A stretch of 40,934 nucleotides of DNA from Acidobacteriota bacterium (lineage in GTDB: Bacteria > Acidobacteriota > Terriglobia > Versatilivoradales > Versatilivoraceae): assembly GCA_022616615.1 (NCBI GenBank), contig JAKEER010000180.1, positions 1 through 40,934 of the forward strand, given 5' to 3'. The notes under the pieces are model-generated. The model saw only the letters and a program-made list of their open reading frames with translations, was not told the origin of the DNA and searched no databases. The translations under genes were made by a program, and so were the position numbers. Shown in pieces: positions 23,815-32,389 of the stretch (its first letter is position 1; each line of letters begins with the position of its first letter).

Positions 23815-23896
23815 GGGTGGCGCAGACATCGCGTTTTTGGCGATGTCTGCGAGAGCGTTCGCTCACATGGCAGACCACGCCATGCGTGCGCCACCC
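23815..23896. repeat. dispersed double-hairpin element B, copy 1
   Basis: 82 bases bounded by GGGTGGCGCAGACATCG and GCGTGCGCCACCC. A first hairpin pairs CAGACATCGC with GCGATGTCTG; a second pairs CATGGC with GCCATG. Outer ends pair as GGGTGGCGCA / TGCGCCACCC. The same architecture and almost the same bases occur at 34273-34353. It lies between the amidohydrolase start and the HtrA stop. Confidence 0.85.
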
Positions 23897-24015
23897 AAAG
23901 CCGGAAACATGCCAAGACGCTTCTTGCCGGCACTATAGGCTGGTGTCTGCTCCCAGCTGGGTCCGCTGGACATGAAGGGTGACTCACTCTAGCGCCCTGA
24001 GCGTTTGAAGCAACC

Positions 24016-25479
24016 CTACCTGCGCGGGCTGTCCTCCAGCCAAATCGCTAAATAGCGCACCTTACCCTGGCGTTCCAATTGAACCACAACGGGCTTGCTG
24101 GCATTCAACTCACGGACGGCTGACCGGAGACTTTCCAAATCCGCGACAGGCACGCGATCAATAGAGTAGATCACGTCTCCCGGCAGTAGCTGTTCCTCAC
24201 CCGGAAATACAGTGGAAACCCGAGCCGCCACCAGGACTCCAGCATGCTTTCTCAAGGGCGGAAGTTCCTGCGCCGTCTTGGCATCCACGGTAATGCCCAG
24301 AATGCCGAGCCGCTGGACGCGATTATTCTGGACACTGACATTGGCTCTGAAACGCTCCGGATCTGGCTCTCTGGCTGCCACGGCCACCGCAAGCTTCAGT
24401 TTCTCTGCTCCCCGCAGTACTTCCAGCGAAACCCGTTCGCCGATGGCCTGACGGTAGAAATTTACTTCTAACTGGCGAGCGTTCTCCATCACTTTGCCAT
24501 TGAGCGTCAGAATCACATCCCCTTCCTTCAGACCTGCGCCATCTGCCGGGCCGCCCGGGAACACATCGCCCAGAATCACTCCCCAGTCGTTCGGGAGATT
24601 TAGGCCCTGAGCCAGTTCCGGAGAAATAGTTTGGGCGTAGACGCCAATGGTTCCACGGCGTACCCGGCCCGCTTTGCGAATCTGTTCGAAGACGTTCCGC
24701 ACGATGTTACCGGGCGCGGCAAAGCCGATGCCCTCGCTGCCGCCCGACCGCGAAAGAATGAACGTGTTGATTCCCACGACGCGGCCCTGTAAGTCCACCA
24801 GTGGCCCGCCACTGTTGCCAGGGTTGATCGGCGTGTCGGTCTGGATATAAATCATCGGATCTTCAACACGCAACTGGCGTGCCGTGGCGCTGACAACGCC
24901 CATCGTTACGGAGTTTTCCAATCCCAGAGGACTTCCGAACGCCAGAACCAGTTGTCCCTGCCTCACCTGATCGGAGTCACCAAGCGCCAGAAACGGAAGA
25001 CTCCGTTGCGAGATCTTCAACACCGCCAGATCTGTCTCAGCATCGATCCCAATCACTTCGGCAGAGAATCTCTTCCCTCGTCCTTTAAGGATAGACTGTT
25101 TGGGCGACCCCGCCTGCAACAGCGCTGGAAGCAAGACCTCGACCGCAGCTGCCCCTTCGACGACGTGCGCACTGGTAACAATATAACCTTCGGAATCCAG
25201 CACCACTCCTGAGCCAACACTGCGGCTCTTGCTGATCAGGCCTGGATCGGAAGGGCCATCTTCCGGGTTCACTCGAAAGCCTGAAGAGAAAACCTGGACC
25301 ACCGCCGGGCAAACCCGGTTCGACAACTCTTCGATCGACTGACTTAGCTCGGCAAGCTTGATCGACGGACCGTCCTTCGGAGTCCCCTGCCCCCAGGAGT
25401 CGTTCGGCTCCAGAAACGTGGTGGCCAGAAGCAGAAGAACCCATGGTTTCTTGATTCCGATTCGTTGGTGTTTGTTCAT
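24016..25479 (-). CDS. HtrA/DegP-type periplasmic serine protease with two PDZ domains
   Basis: 487 residues. A signal sequence (KKPWVLLLLATTFLEPND) precedes a trypsin-like domain with the full triad: H105 (VTSAHVVEG), D150 (DAETDLAVLK) and S223 (NPGNSGGPLVD). Two PDZ domains follow (about 270-365, GGPADGAGLKEGDVILTLNG; about 390-480, FPGEEQLLPGDVIYSIDRV). It degrades or refolds damaged envelope proteins. An unusual insert (LLPALLQAGSPKQSILKG) sits between His and Asp. The ribosome site AGGAG is about nine bases upstream of ATG 25479. It is divergent from the RND efflux operon, with a 270-base shared upstream region. Confidence 0.93.
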   Translation of the reverse strand: MNKHQRIGIKKPWVLLLLATTFLEPNDSWGQGTPKDGPSIKLAELSQSIEELSNRVCPAVVQVFSSGFRVNPEDGPSDPGLISKSRSVGSGVVLDSEGYIVTSAHVVEGAAAVEVLLPALLQAGSPKQSILKGRGKRFSAEVIGIDAETDLAVLKISQRSLPFLALGDSDQVRQGQLVLAFGSPLGLENSVTMGVVSATARQLRVEDPMIYIQTDTPINPGNSGGPLVDLQGRVVGINTFILSRSGGSEGIGFAAPGNIVRNVFEQIRKAGRVRRGTIGVYAQTISPELAQGLNLPNDWGVILGDVFPGGPADGAGLKEGDVILTLNGKVMENARQLEVNFYRQAIGERVSLEVLRGAEKLKLAVAVAAREPDPERFRANVSVQNNRVQRLGILGITVDAKTAQELPPLRKHAGVLVAARVSTVFPGEEQLLPGDVIYSIDRVPVADLESLRSAVRELNASKPVVVQLERQGKVRYLAIWLEDSPRR

Positions 25480-25749
25480 GGTCGAGGCTCCTGAGGAAGT
25501 CGATTCGGTGCAGACCTTTTATCATGGCCTCCGCGAAGCAACAAGGCTTGGAGCAGCTGGCAGAAATTTATGTGAAACCATGAACGAGGCAACTTCGTCG
25601 TTAAACTATTGCGGATAATGGGTATGGGGAATAGACAGTCGTATGTGAAGCTGCCGCAACCCTGCCAAAAGTTGCTCTTCGCAAAAATCAGCAAACTGTC
25701 TCAACATCGTGAGACTTGTATTGATCCCTCACGATTGGAAATATCTCGA

Positions 25750-26925
25750 ATGAAGAAATGGATTGTACTCCTGACGGTTGCCGCCCTGACGGTTTTTCTG
25801 GGATTCCGGGTAAGCCAGGCCCTAAAACAACAAGCCAAGCCTGCCGCGGCACTCAGAGTCTCTGTTCCCACTGTGGAAGTAAGCAAAGTACGGCTGGGCC
25901 CGCTGGCTGAAAAAGTCTCGCTGGTCGGGGCGCTGAAGCCAGTCGCCCAAGTGGACGTCATTTCCAAGATGACCGGCAGAATCGACCAGCTCAAAGCTGA
26001 AATTGGAGATTGGGTCGACAAGGGGACCCTCATCGCCAAGGTAGATGAAGACGAGGTGCGCCAGCAGGTGAACCGCGCAGCGGCGGCACTTGAGGTGGCA
26101 AAGGCCAGCCTCAGCCAGAAGCAAACCGACTTGGAGATTCTGAAGAAGGAGCTGGATCGCACCCTCGAGCTGCATGAGAACCAACTGATTCCAAGGCGCG
26201 ATCTCGACACGGCCGAGGCGCGTTACCGGGGCGCCATCGCGCAGGAGAAGCTGGCTGAGGCTCAGATCGACCAAGCCCAAGCTGAGTTACGGGAGCTCCG
26301 TGTGCGGCTGGACAACACGCGGATTCTGGCCCCCATCTCCGGCTTGGTGGGCAAGCGCCATGTGGATAACGGCGCGTTGATAAGCCCTAGTATCCCGGTA
26401 GTCTCCGTGGTCGATCTTTCGACCATGGTGATGGAGATCAATGTTCCAGAGAAAGACTTGGTCAAGATTCGCAGCGGTCTTGAGGCCAACATCGCGCTTG
26501 ACGCCTTCCCGGAGCAGAAGTTCAAAGGACGTGTGATTCGCATTTCGCCCGTCCTGGACGCAGCCACCCGCACCGGATCGGTCGAGATCGAAGTGCCAAA
26601 CCCGAAGATGATGCTGAAGGCGGAGATGTTTGCTCGGGTGGAGCTTGATCTTGGAACGCGGCATCATACGCTGCTGGTTCCCCGGGAAGCCTTGGTGAGC
26701 CACGAGCAGCAGCGAGGGGTATTCAAGCTTGACGAGGATACGGCCCGCTTCCAGCCGGTGGATGCCGGCGCAAGTCAAGGTGGAGAAGTTGAAGTGATCA
26801 GTGGACTTAAGGAAGGAGAAGCGGTCATCACTCTGGGAGTGAATCTGGTGAAGAATGGAGATAGGGTTCGGCTGAGGTCTGCCAAGCCTGCAGCCACGGC
26901 ACAAAAAAAGAAGGAGGGCGCATGA
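25750..26925 (+). CDS. RND efflux periplasmic adaptor (membrane fusion protein)
   Basis: 391 residues. The start MKKWIVLLTVAALTVFLGF is an N-terminal membrane anchor or signal. A lipoyl/barrel half (VGALKPVAQVDVISKMTGRI) is followed by an alpha-helical hairpin (about 100-175) and the returning lipoyl half (LDNTRILAPISGLVGKRHVD). The beta-barrel and membrane-proximal domains follow (VPEKDLVKIRSG, FKGRVIRISPVLDAATRTG). A Lys-rich tail ends the protein. It links the inner-membrane pump to an outer-membrane channel. I chose ATG 25750 over the longer frame from 25609 because the signal sequence begins there. Its stop overlaps the permease ATG (ATGA at 26922). Confidence 0.93.
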   Translation: MKKWIVLLTVAALTVFLGFRVSQALKQQAKPAAALRVSVPTVEVSKVRLGPLAEKVSLVGALKPVAQVDVISKMTGRIDQLKAEIGDWVDKGTLIAKVDEDEVRQQVNRAAAALEVAKASLSQKQTDLEILKKELDRTLELHENQLIPRRDLDTAEARYRGAIAQEKLAEAQIDQAQAELRELRVRLDNTRILAPISGLVGKRHVDNGALISPSIPVVSVVDLSTMVMEINVPEKDLVKIRSGLEANIALDAFPEQKFKGRVIRISPVLDAATRTGSVEIEVPNPKMMLKAEMFARVELDLGTRHHTLLVPREALVSHEQQRGVFKLDEDTARFQPVDAGASQGGEVEVISGLKEGEAVITLGVNLVKNGDRVRLRSAKPAATAQKKKEGA

Positions 26926-28421
26926 AGCTTGTTGAATTCTCCATTAAGCGCCCGGTAACCACGTACATGATGATGGCGGCGATCCTCCTACTGGGAGTGA
27001 TCGCTTTTTTTCGGCTGCCGGTGGACCTCATGCCGGAAATGGAGTACCCCACGCTGACCGTGGCCACCACCTATCAAGGCGTGGCGCCGGAAGAGATGGA
27101 AACGCTCATTACTCGCCCGATTGAAGAAGCCGTTGGCGCGCTGGCCGGAGTTGAGAAGATCCGCTCGAGCTCCTCAGAAGGACAAAGCTCGGTTCGCATC
27201 AGCTTCACCTGGGGGACCGATTTGAATGAAGCTGCCAGCGATGTCCGAACCCGCTTAGATCGGCTGAGGCGCATCTTGCCTGAGGACGCCGACCCTCCGA
27301 CGCTTTTCAAGTATGACATCACCCAATTCCCCATCATGTATCTCGCCGTTGCCAGCAGCGAGATGGATGCCCTGGCGTTGCGCCACCTGATGGAAGACCA
27401 GCTTCAGTATCGTCTGGAGCGCGTGCCGGGTGTGGCCGCTGCAGAGATTCGCGGCGGGCTGCGGCGCGAAATTCATGTGGACATGCTCCTGGAAAAGCTG
27501 CGCGCGCTGAATATCTCCGTGGATGAGGTTACGAACACTCTCCGTCGCGAGAATCTCAATCTGCCGGTCGGCCCGGTTGAAGACGGCAAGTACGAACTGC
27601 TACTGCGCACCCAGGGAGAGTTTCAGTCGGTGGACCAAATCCGCAACGTTGTGGTCACCGCCAGGAATGGCATACCCATTTACATTCGAGACATCGCCCG
27701 TGTCGAGGACTCTCACGAGGAGGTCCGCCAGATCGTTCGCGTTGACGACCAGCCCGGGCTCCGCCTCTCAATTCGCAAACAGGCGGGCTCCAACACCGTG
27801 CATGTTGCCGAAGCCGTTCATGCGGAACTCGAAAAGATTCGGCGCGACTATTCCCATCTCACCATCGTGCCGACGATGGATTCTTCCATCTTTATTCAGC
27901 GATCTATTTCCAACGTCCGAGATTCAGCGCTCTCCGGCGCCGTGCTGGTGGTTCTGGTTCTCTTCCTCTTTCTGCGCAACATTCACAGCACGCTCATCAT
28001 CGGCATCACGATTCCCATTTCGATCATTGCGACCTTCGCGCTGATGTACTTCTATGGCTTCACTCTGAACACTCTTTCGTTTGGAGGGCTGGCTTTGGGA
28101 GTGGGCATGTTGCTCGACAACGCCATTGTGGTTCTGGACAACGTCTTCCGATTTCGAGACGAAGGCAAGCCGATTCGGGAGGCAGCGATCCAGGGGACCT
28201 CGGAGGTGGGAACAGCCATCATGGCGTCCACGCTAACATCAGTGGCCGTGTTCGTGCCGCTGGTTTTTTTGACCGGGTTTTCGGGAGTCATGTTCAAGCA
28301 ACTGGCCTACGTCGTGTCGTTTGCCCAGTTCGTTTCGCTGTTCGTGGCCTTGACCATCATTCCATTGCTTTGCACCAAAATGCTGCGTCGCCGGGAGCCT
28401 GACGCCAAACGCCATCCCTAG
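26922..28421 (+). CDS. RND efflux permease, N-terminal half (ends at in-frame amber)
   Basis: 499 codons covering the first half of an RND pump: TM1 (TYMMMAAILLLGVIAFFRLP), porter subdomains and TM2-TM6. The TM4 proton-relay motif is LLDNAIVVLDN, with D-N instead of the D-D of AcrB, a variant common in this family. The frame ends at TAG 28419-28421 after LRRREPDAKRHP, in the cytoplasmic linker between the two halves. Translation of the same frame continues past the stop with the rest of the pump (28452-30077). Alone, this half would not be expected to transport. It is coupled to the adaptor gene by a four-base overlap. Confidence 0.9.
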   Translation: MKLVEFSIKRPVTTYMMMAAILLLGVIAFFRLPVDLMPEMEYPTLTVATTYQGVAPEEMETLITRPIEEAVGALAGVEKIRSSSSEGQSSVRISFTWGTDLNEAASDVRTRLDRLRRILPEDADPPTLFKYDITQFPIMYLAVASSEMDALALRHLMEDQLQYRLERVPGVAAAEIRGGLRREIHVDMLLEKLRALNISVDEVTNTLRRENLNLPVGPVEDGKYELLLRTQGEFQSVDQIRNVVVTARNGIPIYIRDIARVEDSHEEVRQIVRVDDQPGLRLSIRKQAGSNTVHVAEAVHAELEKIRRDYSHLTIVPTMDSSIFIQRSISNVRDSALSGAVLVVLVLFLFLRNIHSTLIIGITIPISIIATFALMYFYGFTLNTLSFGGLALGVGMLLDNAIVVLDNVFRFRDEGKPIREAAIQGTSEVGTAIMASTLTSVAVFVPLVFLTGFSGVMFKQLAYVVSFAQFVSLFVALTIIPLLCTKMLRRREPDAKRHP

Positions 28422-28451
28422 GCCCACGCCATCATCGAACGCTGGGCAGCC

Positions 28452-30077
28452 GTGTTAGACAAGCTCGATGCTGAGTATCAGGAAATACTGCATTGGAGCC
28501 TTACGCACCGCAAGACAATTGTTGCCCTTTCGGGGGCGGTGGTTGTTGCAAGCTTGTACCTGGGCCAATTCGTAGGCTTCGAGCTGATGCCTGAAACCGA
28601 CGAGGGTGAGATCCGTGTCGATGCAGAACTGCCTTCCGGAACGCGCATCGAGGTGACAGACCAAGTGGCGCAGCAGTTGCTCCGGATTATCCGCGAGAAT
28701 GTGCCCGAGGTACAGCGCGTCATGACAGAGATTGGGGGAAGCGGCCCGGGAGGTAGTAGTGGCGGGGGACGGCCTTCATCGACGCACACGGCAGAGTTTC
28801 GGGTTCAACTGGTGGACCGCGAGAAGCGCCAGCGCACCGCTCAACAGATTGCCACGGCGCTCCGGCCCAAGCTCAACATCCAGCCAGGAATGATCGTGCG
28901 AACTCGTTCGGCCGGAAGCAACTTCATGCAGCGTTTCTCTAGCACGGGTGGCGACCGCGCCTCGGTTCTGATCCGGGGACATGATCTGGCCGCCGCGATG
29001 GAGCTGGCCAAAAACGTAAAAACCCACATGGACACGACCCCTGGTTTGGCTGACGCTCAGATCAGCCGCCGGGAGGGCCTGCCAGAAGTCTTGATCAAAG
29101 TAGACCGTGACAAGTCCTCGGTATTGGGGCTGAACGTTTCCCAACTGGCCGGTGCGCTGCAAACCACTGTGGGCGGGACGCGGGCTTCCATGTTTCGCGA
29201 CGGAGGTGATGAGTACAACATCCTAGTCCGGTTAGTGAAAAGCGATCGCAACCGGCTAGAGTTCATCCCGCAGATTCCCATCAATACGCCGTTGGGCAAG
29301 ACGCTTCCGATTGGCAGTCTTGTTCAGATGGAACAAACTCAGGGACCGGTCTCGCTGGAGCGCGAAGATCAGGAAAGAGTGATCACTGTTTCCGGAAACC
29401 TGGCCGGCCGCGACCTGGGCAGCGTCATGCGGGATGTGGAAGCCAAGACGAATACCCTTGAGTTGCCCCGTGACTTCACCATCACGATGGGTGGCGAGCT
29501 GGAAGAACAAGAGAAGGCCTTTAACGAGCTGATCGTGAGTCTAGTGCTGGCCATCATTTTGGTTTACATGGTGATGGCCGCCCAGTTCGAATCTCTCCGC
29601 GACCCTCTTATCATCATGTTCTCCATTCCTCTGGCTTCGATTGGAATCGTTCTCGCTCTGCTTCTGACCAATACCACTTTCAACATTCAAGCTTTCATTG
29701 GCACGATCCTTCTGGCCGGCATTGTCGTCAATAACGCGATTGTTCTGGTGGACTGCATCAACCAGTTGCGCCGCGAGGAAGGGTTGTCTCTTCGAGAAGC
29801 GGTGGAACTGGGCGGGCGACGGCGGCTGCGGCCCATCCTGATGACTACGCTGACGACCGTTCTGGGCTTGGCGCCGATGGCGCTTGGCTTGGGAGAAGGC
29901 GGCGAAGTGCAGGCGCCCATGGCCCGCGTCATCCTGGGAGGACTGACCACGTCGACGTTAATCACGCTGGTTTTCATTCCCATCCTCTACACTCTCGTGG
30001 AAGAACGAACAGATAGGGCTCACAGACGGCAGGCTGCTGCGGAAGCAGGCGTGGCGCCTGTTCCAGTGCAGCAGTAG
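28452..30077 (+). CDS. RND efflux permease, C-terminal half
   Basis: 541 codons in the same frame as the gene above, read from a GTG at 28452. It begins in the linker (LDKLDAEYQEILHWSLTHRK), then has TM7, the second porter pair with a Gly/Ser-rich loop (GPGGSSGGGR), and TM8-TM12 (AIILVYMVMAAQFESLRDPL, NNAIVLVDCINQLR, RPILMTTLTTVLGLAPM). Together the halves give 1051 codons, the normal RND length. No ribosome site precedes the GTG, so independent translation is doubtful. The downstream region is a decayed ABC ATPase, so no outer-membrane channel gene follows. Confidence 0.9.
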   Translation: MLDKLDAEYQEILHWSLTHRKTIVALSGAVVVASLYLGQFVGFELMPETDEGEIRVDAELPSGTRIEVTDQVAQQLLRIIRENVPEVQRVMTEIGGSGPGGSSGGGRPSSTHTAEFRVQLVDREKRQRTAQQIATALRPKLNIQPGMIVRTRSAGSNFMQRFSSTGGDRASVLIRGHDLAAAMELAKNVKTHMDTTPGLADAQISRREGLPEVLIKVDRDKSSVLGLNVSQLAGALQTTVGGTRASMFRDGGDEYNILVRLVKSDRNRLEFIPQIPINTPLGKTLPIGSLVQMEQTQGPVSLEREDQERVITVSGNLAGRDLGSVMRDVEAKTNTLELPRDFTITMGGELEEQEKAFNELIVSLVLAIILVYMVMAAQFESLRDPLIIMFSIPLASIGIVLALLLTNTTFNIQAFIGTILLAGIVVNNAIVLVDCINQLRREEGLSLREAVELGGRRRLRPILMTTLTTVLGLAPMALGLGEGGEVQAPMARVILGGLTTSTLITLVFIPILYTLVEERTDRAHRRQAAAEAGVAPVPVQQ

Positions 30078-30119
30078 GACCGGACCTGACCGCCCATCGC
30101 GCCCTGTAAAGGCGCCAGA

Positions 30120-30405
30120 ATCTCTTTTTCGATGGCCACCTTCTACCACGCCTCCGGTAATCGCCCCTTCGTGCAATACGCCGGCGCGATCGCTTTCGCC
30201 TAAGATTTCTTCCATGTCGCTGCTGATCCTCAGAATCGCGACCCCGCTTTCGGCCAATGCTACGCTGACTTGATAGATTTCAGCCGCGGTCTGAAATGTA
30301 AATGATGCTGACTCCCTGATCCCTCAGCTCTTTGGCGACTTCCAGCAGGCGTGCCGTTTCGGTCAACCTCAGGCTCGAGGTTGGCTCGTCCATGATCACT
30401 GTGTC
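30120..30405 (-). pseudogene. remnant of a sugar ABC transporter ATPase (RbsA-like)
   Basis: On the minus strand, 30405 to about 30270 reads [20 protein letters not shown] then [16 protein letters not shown]. This is the Walker B and H-loop region of the first ATPase domain of RbsA-type proteins. From about 30275 down to 30120, in another frame, it reads [20 protein letters not shown] and SSDMEEILGESDRAGVLHEG, the matching end of the second ATPase domain. The two pieces are joined by an internal deletion of most of the protein, with a frame change. The Walker A is missing. Nothing functional can remain. The 3' end abuts the RND gene on the opposite strand. Confidence 0.8.
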
Positions 30406-30415
30406 TTGGAAAACT

Positions 30416-30732
30416 TAGATTCCTAGAATTTGGGCTGCTTCTGACTATAATGACCGCATGCTGGTTCGCATGATCGACTCTATGTAGGGTGCCGAGGAAT
30501 CTCTCGGGGGAATGGGAGTTCGACGCATCATGAATGACGTTGCGCGCCCTATGTGCGAGCTGAGCGTGTCCCACCAGTTTTTTGCCGGACACAGAGGTTC
30601 GTTCTCTGTTGTCCCCGGAGGGGACTCTGGAGATTGGACGTTCTCCGGTGTGCTCGAAGCCTGCAGATGCGGGTTTCAGCCCACCAAGAGAGCAAATCAA
30701 TATTTCGTGCGTCATGCGCCCAGGGGTTGCAA
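30416..30732. other. intergenic stretch without recognised gene
   Basis: A good -10 box TATAAT stands at about 30446-30451, but no clear -35 box lies at the right distance and no gene follows. Open frames are present, but their translations (Cys/Arg/Pro-rich) match nothing. Confidence 0.4.
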
Positions 30733-30990
30733 CGAAGCGGGGGCCTGCCCCAGGCGCCCTGGAGGGGCGCGGGAGAGTAGCCTGGGGCAAAGCGTCAGCG
30801 ACGCCCCAGGTTGGCGTCCATCCGCTTCGGTTACGCCCCAGCAGGGGGCGCCGGAATGCTGGCTGGACGCTGATCCCACGCCCCTGCCGGGGCGGCAGAA
30901 GTTCACGATGGGCCGGATCCCTGGGGCGTCGCGAGGGACCGCTGTCCCTCGCTCTGCCCCAGGCTACCGTCCATTGCCCCGTCCGGGGCA
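30733..30990. repeat. clustered GC-rich imperfect inverted repeats
   Basis: A 250-base block rich in CCCCAGG/CCTGGGG and GGGGCG/CGCCCC words. Examples are GGGGCCTGCCCCAGGCGCC, GCCTGGGGCAAAGCGTC, GACGCCCCAGGTTGGCGTCC, CGCCCCTGCCGGGGCG, TCCCTGGGGCGTCGCGAGGG and GCCCCGTCCGGGGC. Several of these pair with each other. It is typical of short repeat units found repeatedly in acidobacterial intergenic DNA, but I cannot define a unit boundary from one window. Confidence 0.6.
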
Positions 30991-31098
30991 AAAATGTCCA
31001 ATCTCCGGGAAGTCGAGGCGTTTAATCGCAATCGGCCTGAGGTGTATCACTTGCCCTGACTTACAGGTTACACCACTCCATTCAGAGGGTTCACCCCA

Positions 31099-32034
31099 TT
31101 GGCAGCGAACTATACGATTTCGCGTCGCGCCTTTCTCGCCGGGCTGGCGGCCGGGCCGCTCGCCGCTCCTCGCTCGGTCGTCATCGACACCCATATGCAC
31201 GTATGGACGAACGAAACCGAACGCTTCCCTTTTGCCCATCCGTTCGAAGCCAATTTCAAGCCGCCACACGTGGCTGGAACGGTGGAGATGTTCGTCGAAG
31301 AGATGGATCGCCATGCGATCGACCACGCCGTTCTGGTTCAGGTTATTTACTACGGATGGGATAACCGTTACGTCGCTCACTGCCTGAAACGCCAGCCACA
31401 GCGTTTCCGCGGCCATGGGTTGATCGATCCGACCGACCCAGAAGTTGCTAGCAAGCTGGAGTATTGGATGCGCGAGCACGGACTCTCAGGAATGCGCTTC
31501 AGTCCGATCTATTACGCGGGTCGTGACGAGTGGCTCACATCGAAACCTCACCGCCGGCTCTGGAAAAAAGCGGAAGCGCTGAGGGCCATCTTCAACTTCT
31601 TCATCGCTGCCAATCAACTCGCCAAGCTCGAGAAGATGTTGGCCGATTATCCCGCGGTTAACGTCGTGATCGATCATTTGGCCCGTGTGGACCTCACTAG
31701 CTCAGACCCGGCCGGGGAAGTGGCACAGTTGACGCGCTTGGCTCGTTACCCGAACGTTTGGGTCAAGGTATCGGAACTGAGCATTCTTTCACCTTCGAAG
31801 AAATACCCCTATGCGGACACTTTTCCATCGTTGCGACGCGTCTACGACGCCTTTGGGCCGGATCGGCTTCTTTGGGGAACCGGTTTCCCAGGCGCGACGC
31901 GCACTCAGGCAGGACGCCCTTCGCTTGAGCATGAACTCACACTGATTCGCCGGGAGATTCCGTTCTTTTCGCCCCAAGAACGAGAGAAGGTTATGGGACA
32001 AAACGCGGCGCGCCTCTGGAGATTCGCTCCATGA
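31099..32034 (+). CDS. Tat-exported amidohydrolase (amidohydrolase_2 family)
   Basis: 311 residues from TTG 31099, with GAGGG about ten bases upstream. The start SRRAFLAGLAAGPLAA is a short twin-arginine signal. The TIM-barrel follows: VVIDTHMHVW (HxH metal site), GHGLIDPTDPE, GLSGMRFSP, VIDHLARVD and VWVKVSELS. Where most relatives have WGSDxP with a metal-binding Asp, this protein has LLWGTGFPGATR, a variant seen in a subset of the family. The related activities are lactone hydrolysis and decarboxylation of small organic acids. The substrate here is unknown. It has no obvious operon partner. Confidence 0.85.
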   Translation: MAANYTISRRAFLAGLAAGPLAAPRSVVIDTHMHVWTNETERFPFAHPFEANFKPPHVAGTVEMFVEEMDRHAIDHAVLVQVIYYGWDNRYVAHCLKRQPQRFRGHGLIDPTDPEVASKLEYWMREHGLSGMRFSPIYYAGRDEWLTSKPHRRLWKKAEALRAIFNFFIAANQLAKLEKMLADYPAVNVVIDHLARVDLTSSDPAGEVAQLTRLARYPNVWVKVSELSILSPSKKYPYADTFPSLRRVYDAFGPDRLLWGTGFPGATRTQAGRPSLEHELTLIRREIPFFSPQEREKVMGQNAARLWRFAP

Positions 32035-32070
32035 CGGATAGACCGCAGTAGGCAGCCGAGTGGTTGGACT

Positions 32071-32340
32071 TTGCCTCCGTCGCTCAGACAATTCTGGGTG
32101 GGCAGGCTCTTCAGCATTCCTTGGATTTCTCTTGTTAAGGAAGTCGTGGCATCGCTTGGAAAACAAACCGCCAGCAGAGCTGGGTTGGGCGCGGCTATTG
32201 GGACGGGCATCGGCCAGGCACTGGCGCCAGGTCTTTACCAAAGGAAACCAGCTTCAAGGCCCGGCGGTAACGAAGTGGATTTCACTCTCGAGCGTCCAGT
32301 TCAAGTGACTCTTAGACCGGGGAACAGCACGGTCCGCTGA
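32071..32340 (+). pseudogene. possible fragment of a glycine-zipper envelope protein
   Basis: The frame ends with GLGAAIGTGIGQALAPGL and then NEVDFTLERPVQVTL before a stop at 32338. A glycine-zipper helix followed by an xEVDFxLxRPVxV strand resembles the C-terminus of a small group of acidobacterial exported proteins in which a hydrophobic Gly-rich segment precedes a final beta strand. No signal peptide or proper start is seen. The upstream part (WVGRLFSIPWISLV) is not recognisable. This is a weak call and could be chance. Confidence 0.35.
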
Positions 32341-32389
32341 CCATCAGAGTGTGGCGGTAAACCAAGAGAACAAAGGAAAGGAGATTCTG

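Noticed and set aside
28419-28421. Genetic-code change with TAG read as an amino acid
   Set aside because: Several intact genes in the window end with TAG at sensible lengths.
30512-31387. 291-codon frame spanning the repeat block and the amidohydrolase start
   Set aside because: Its first half is translated repeat and its second half is out of frame with the real gene.
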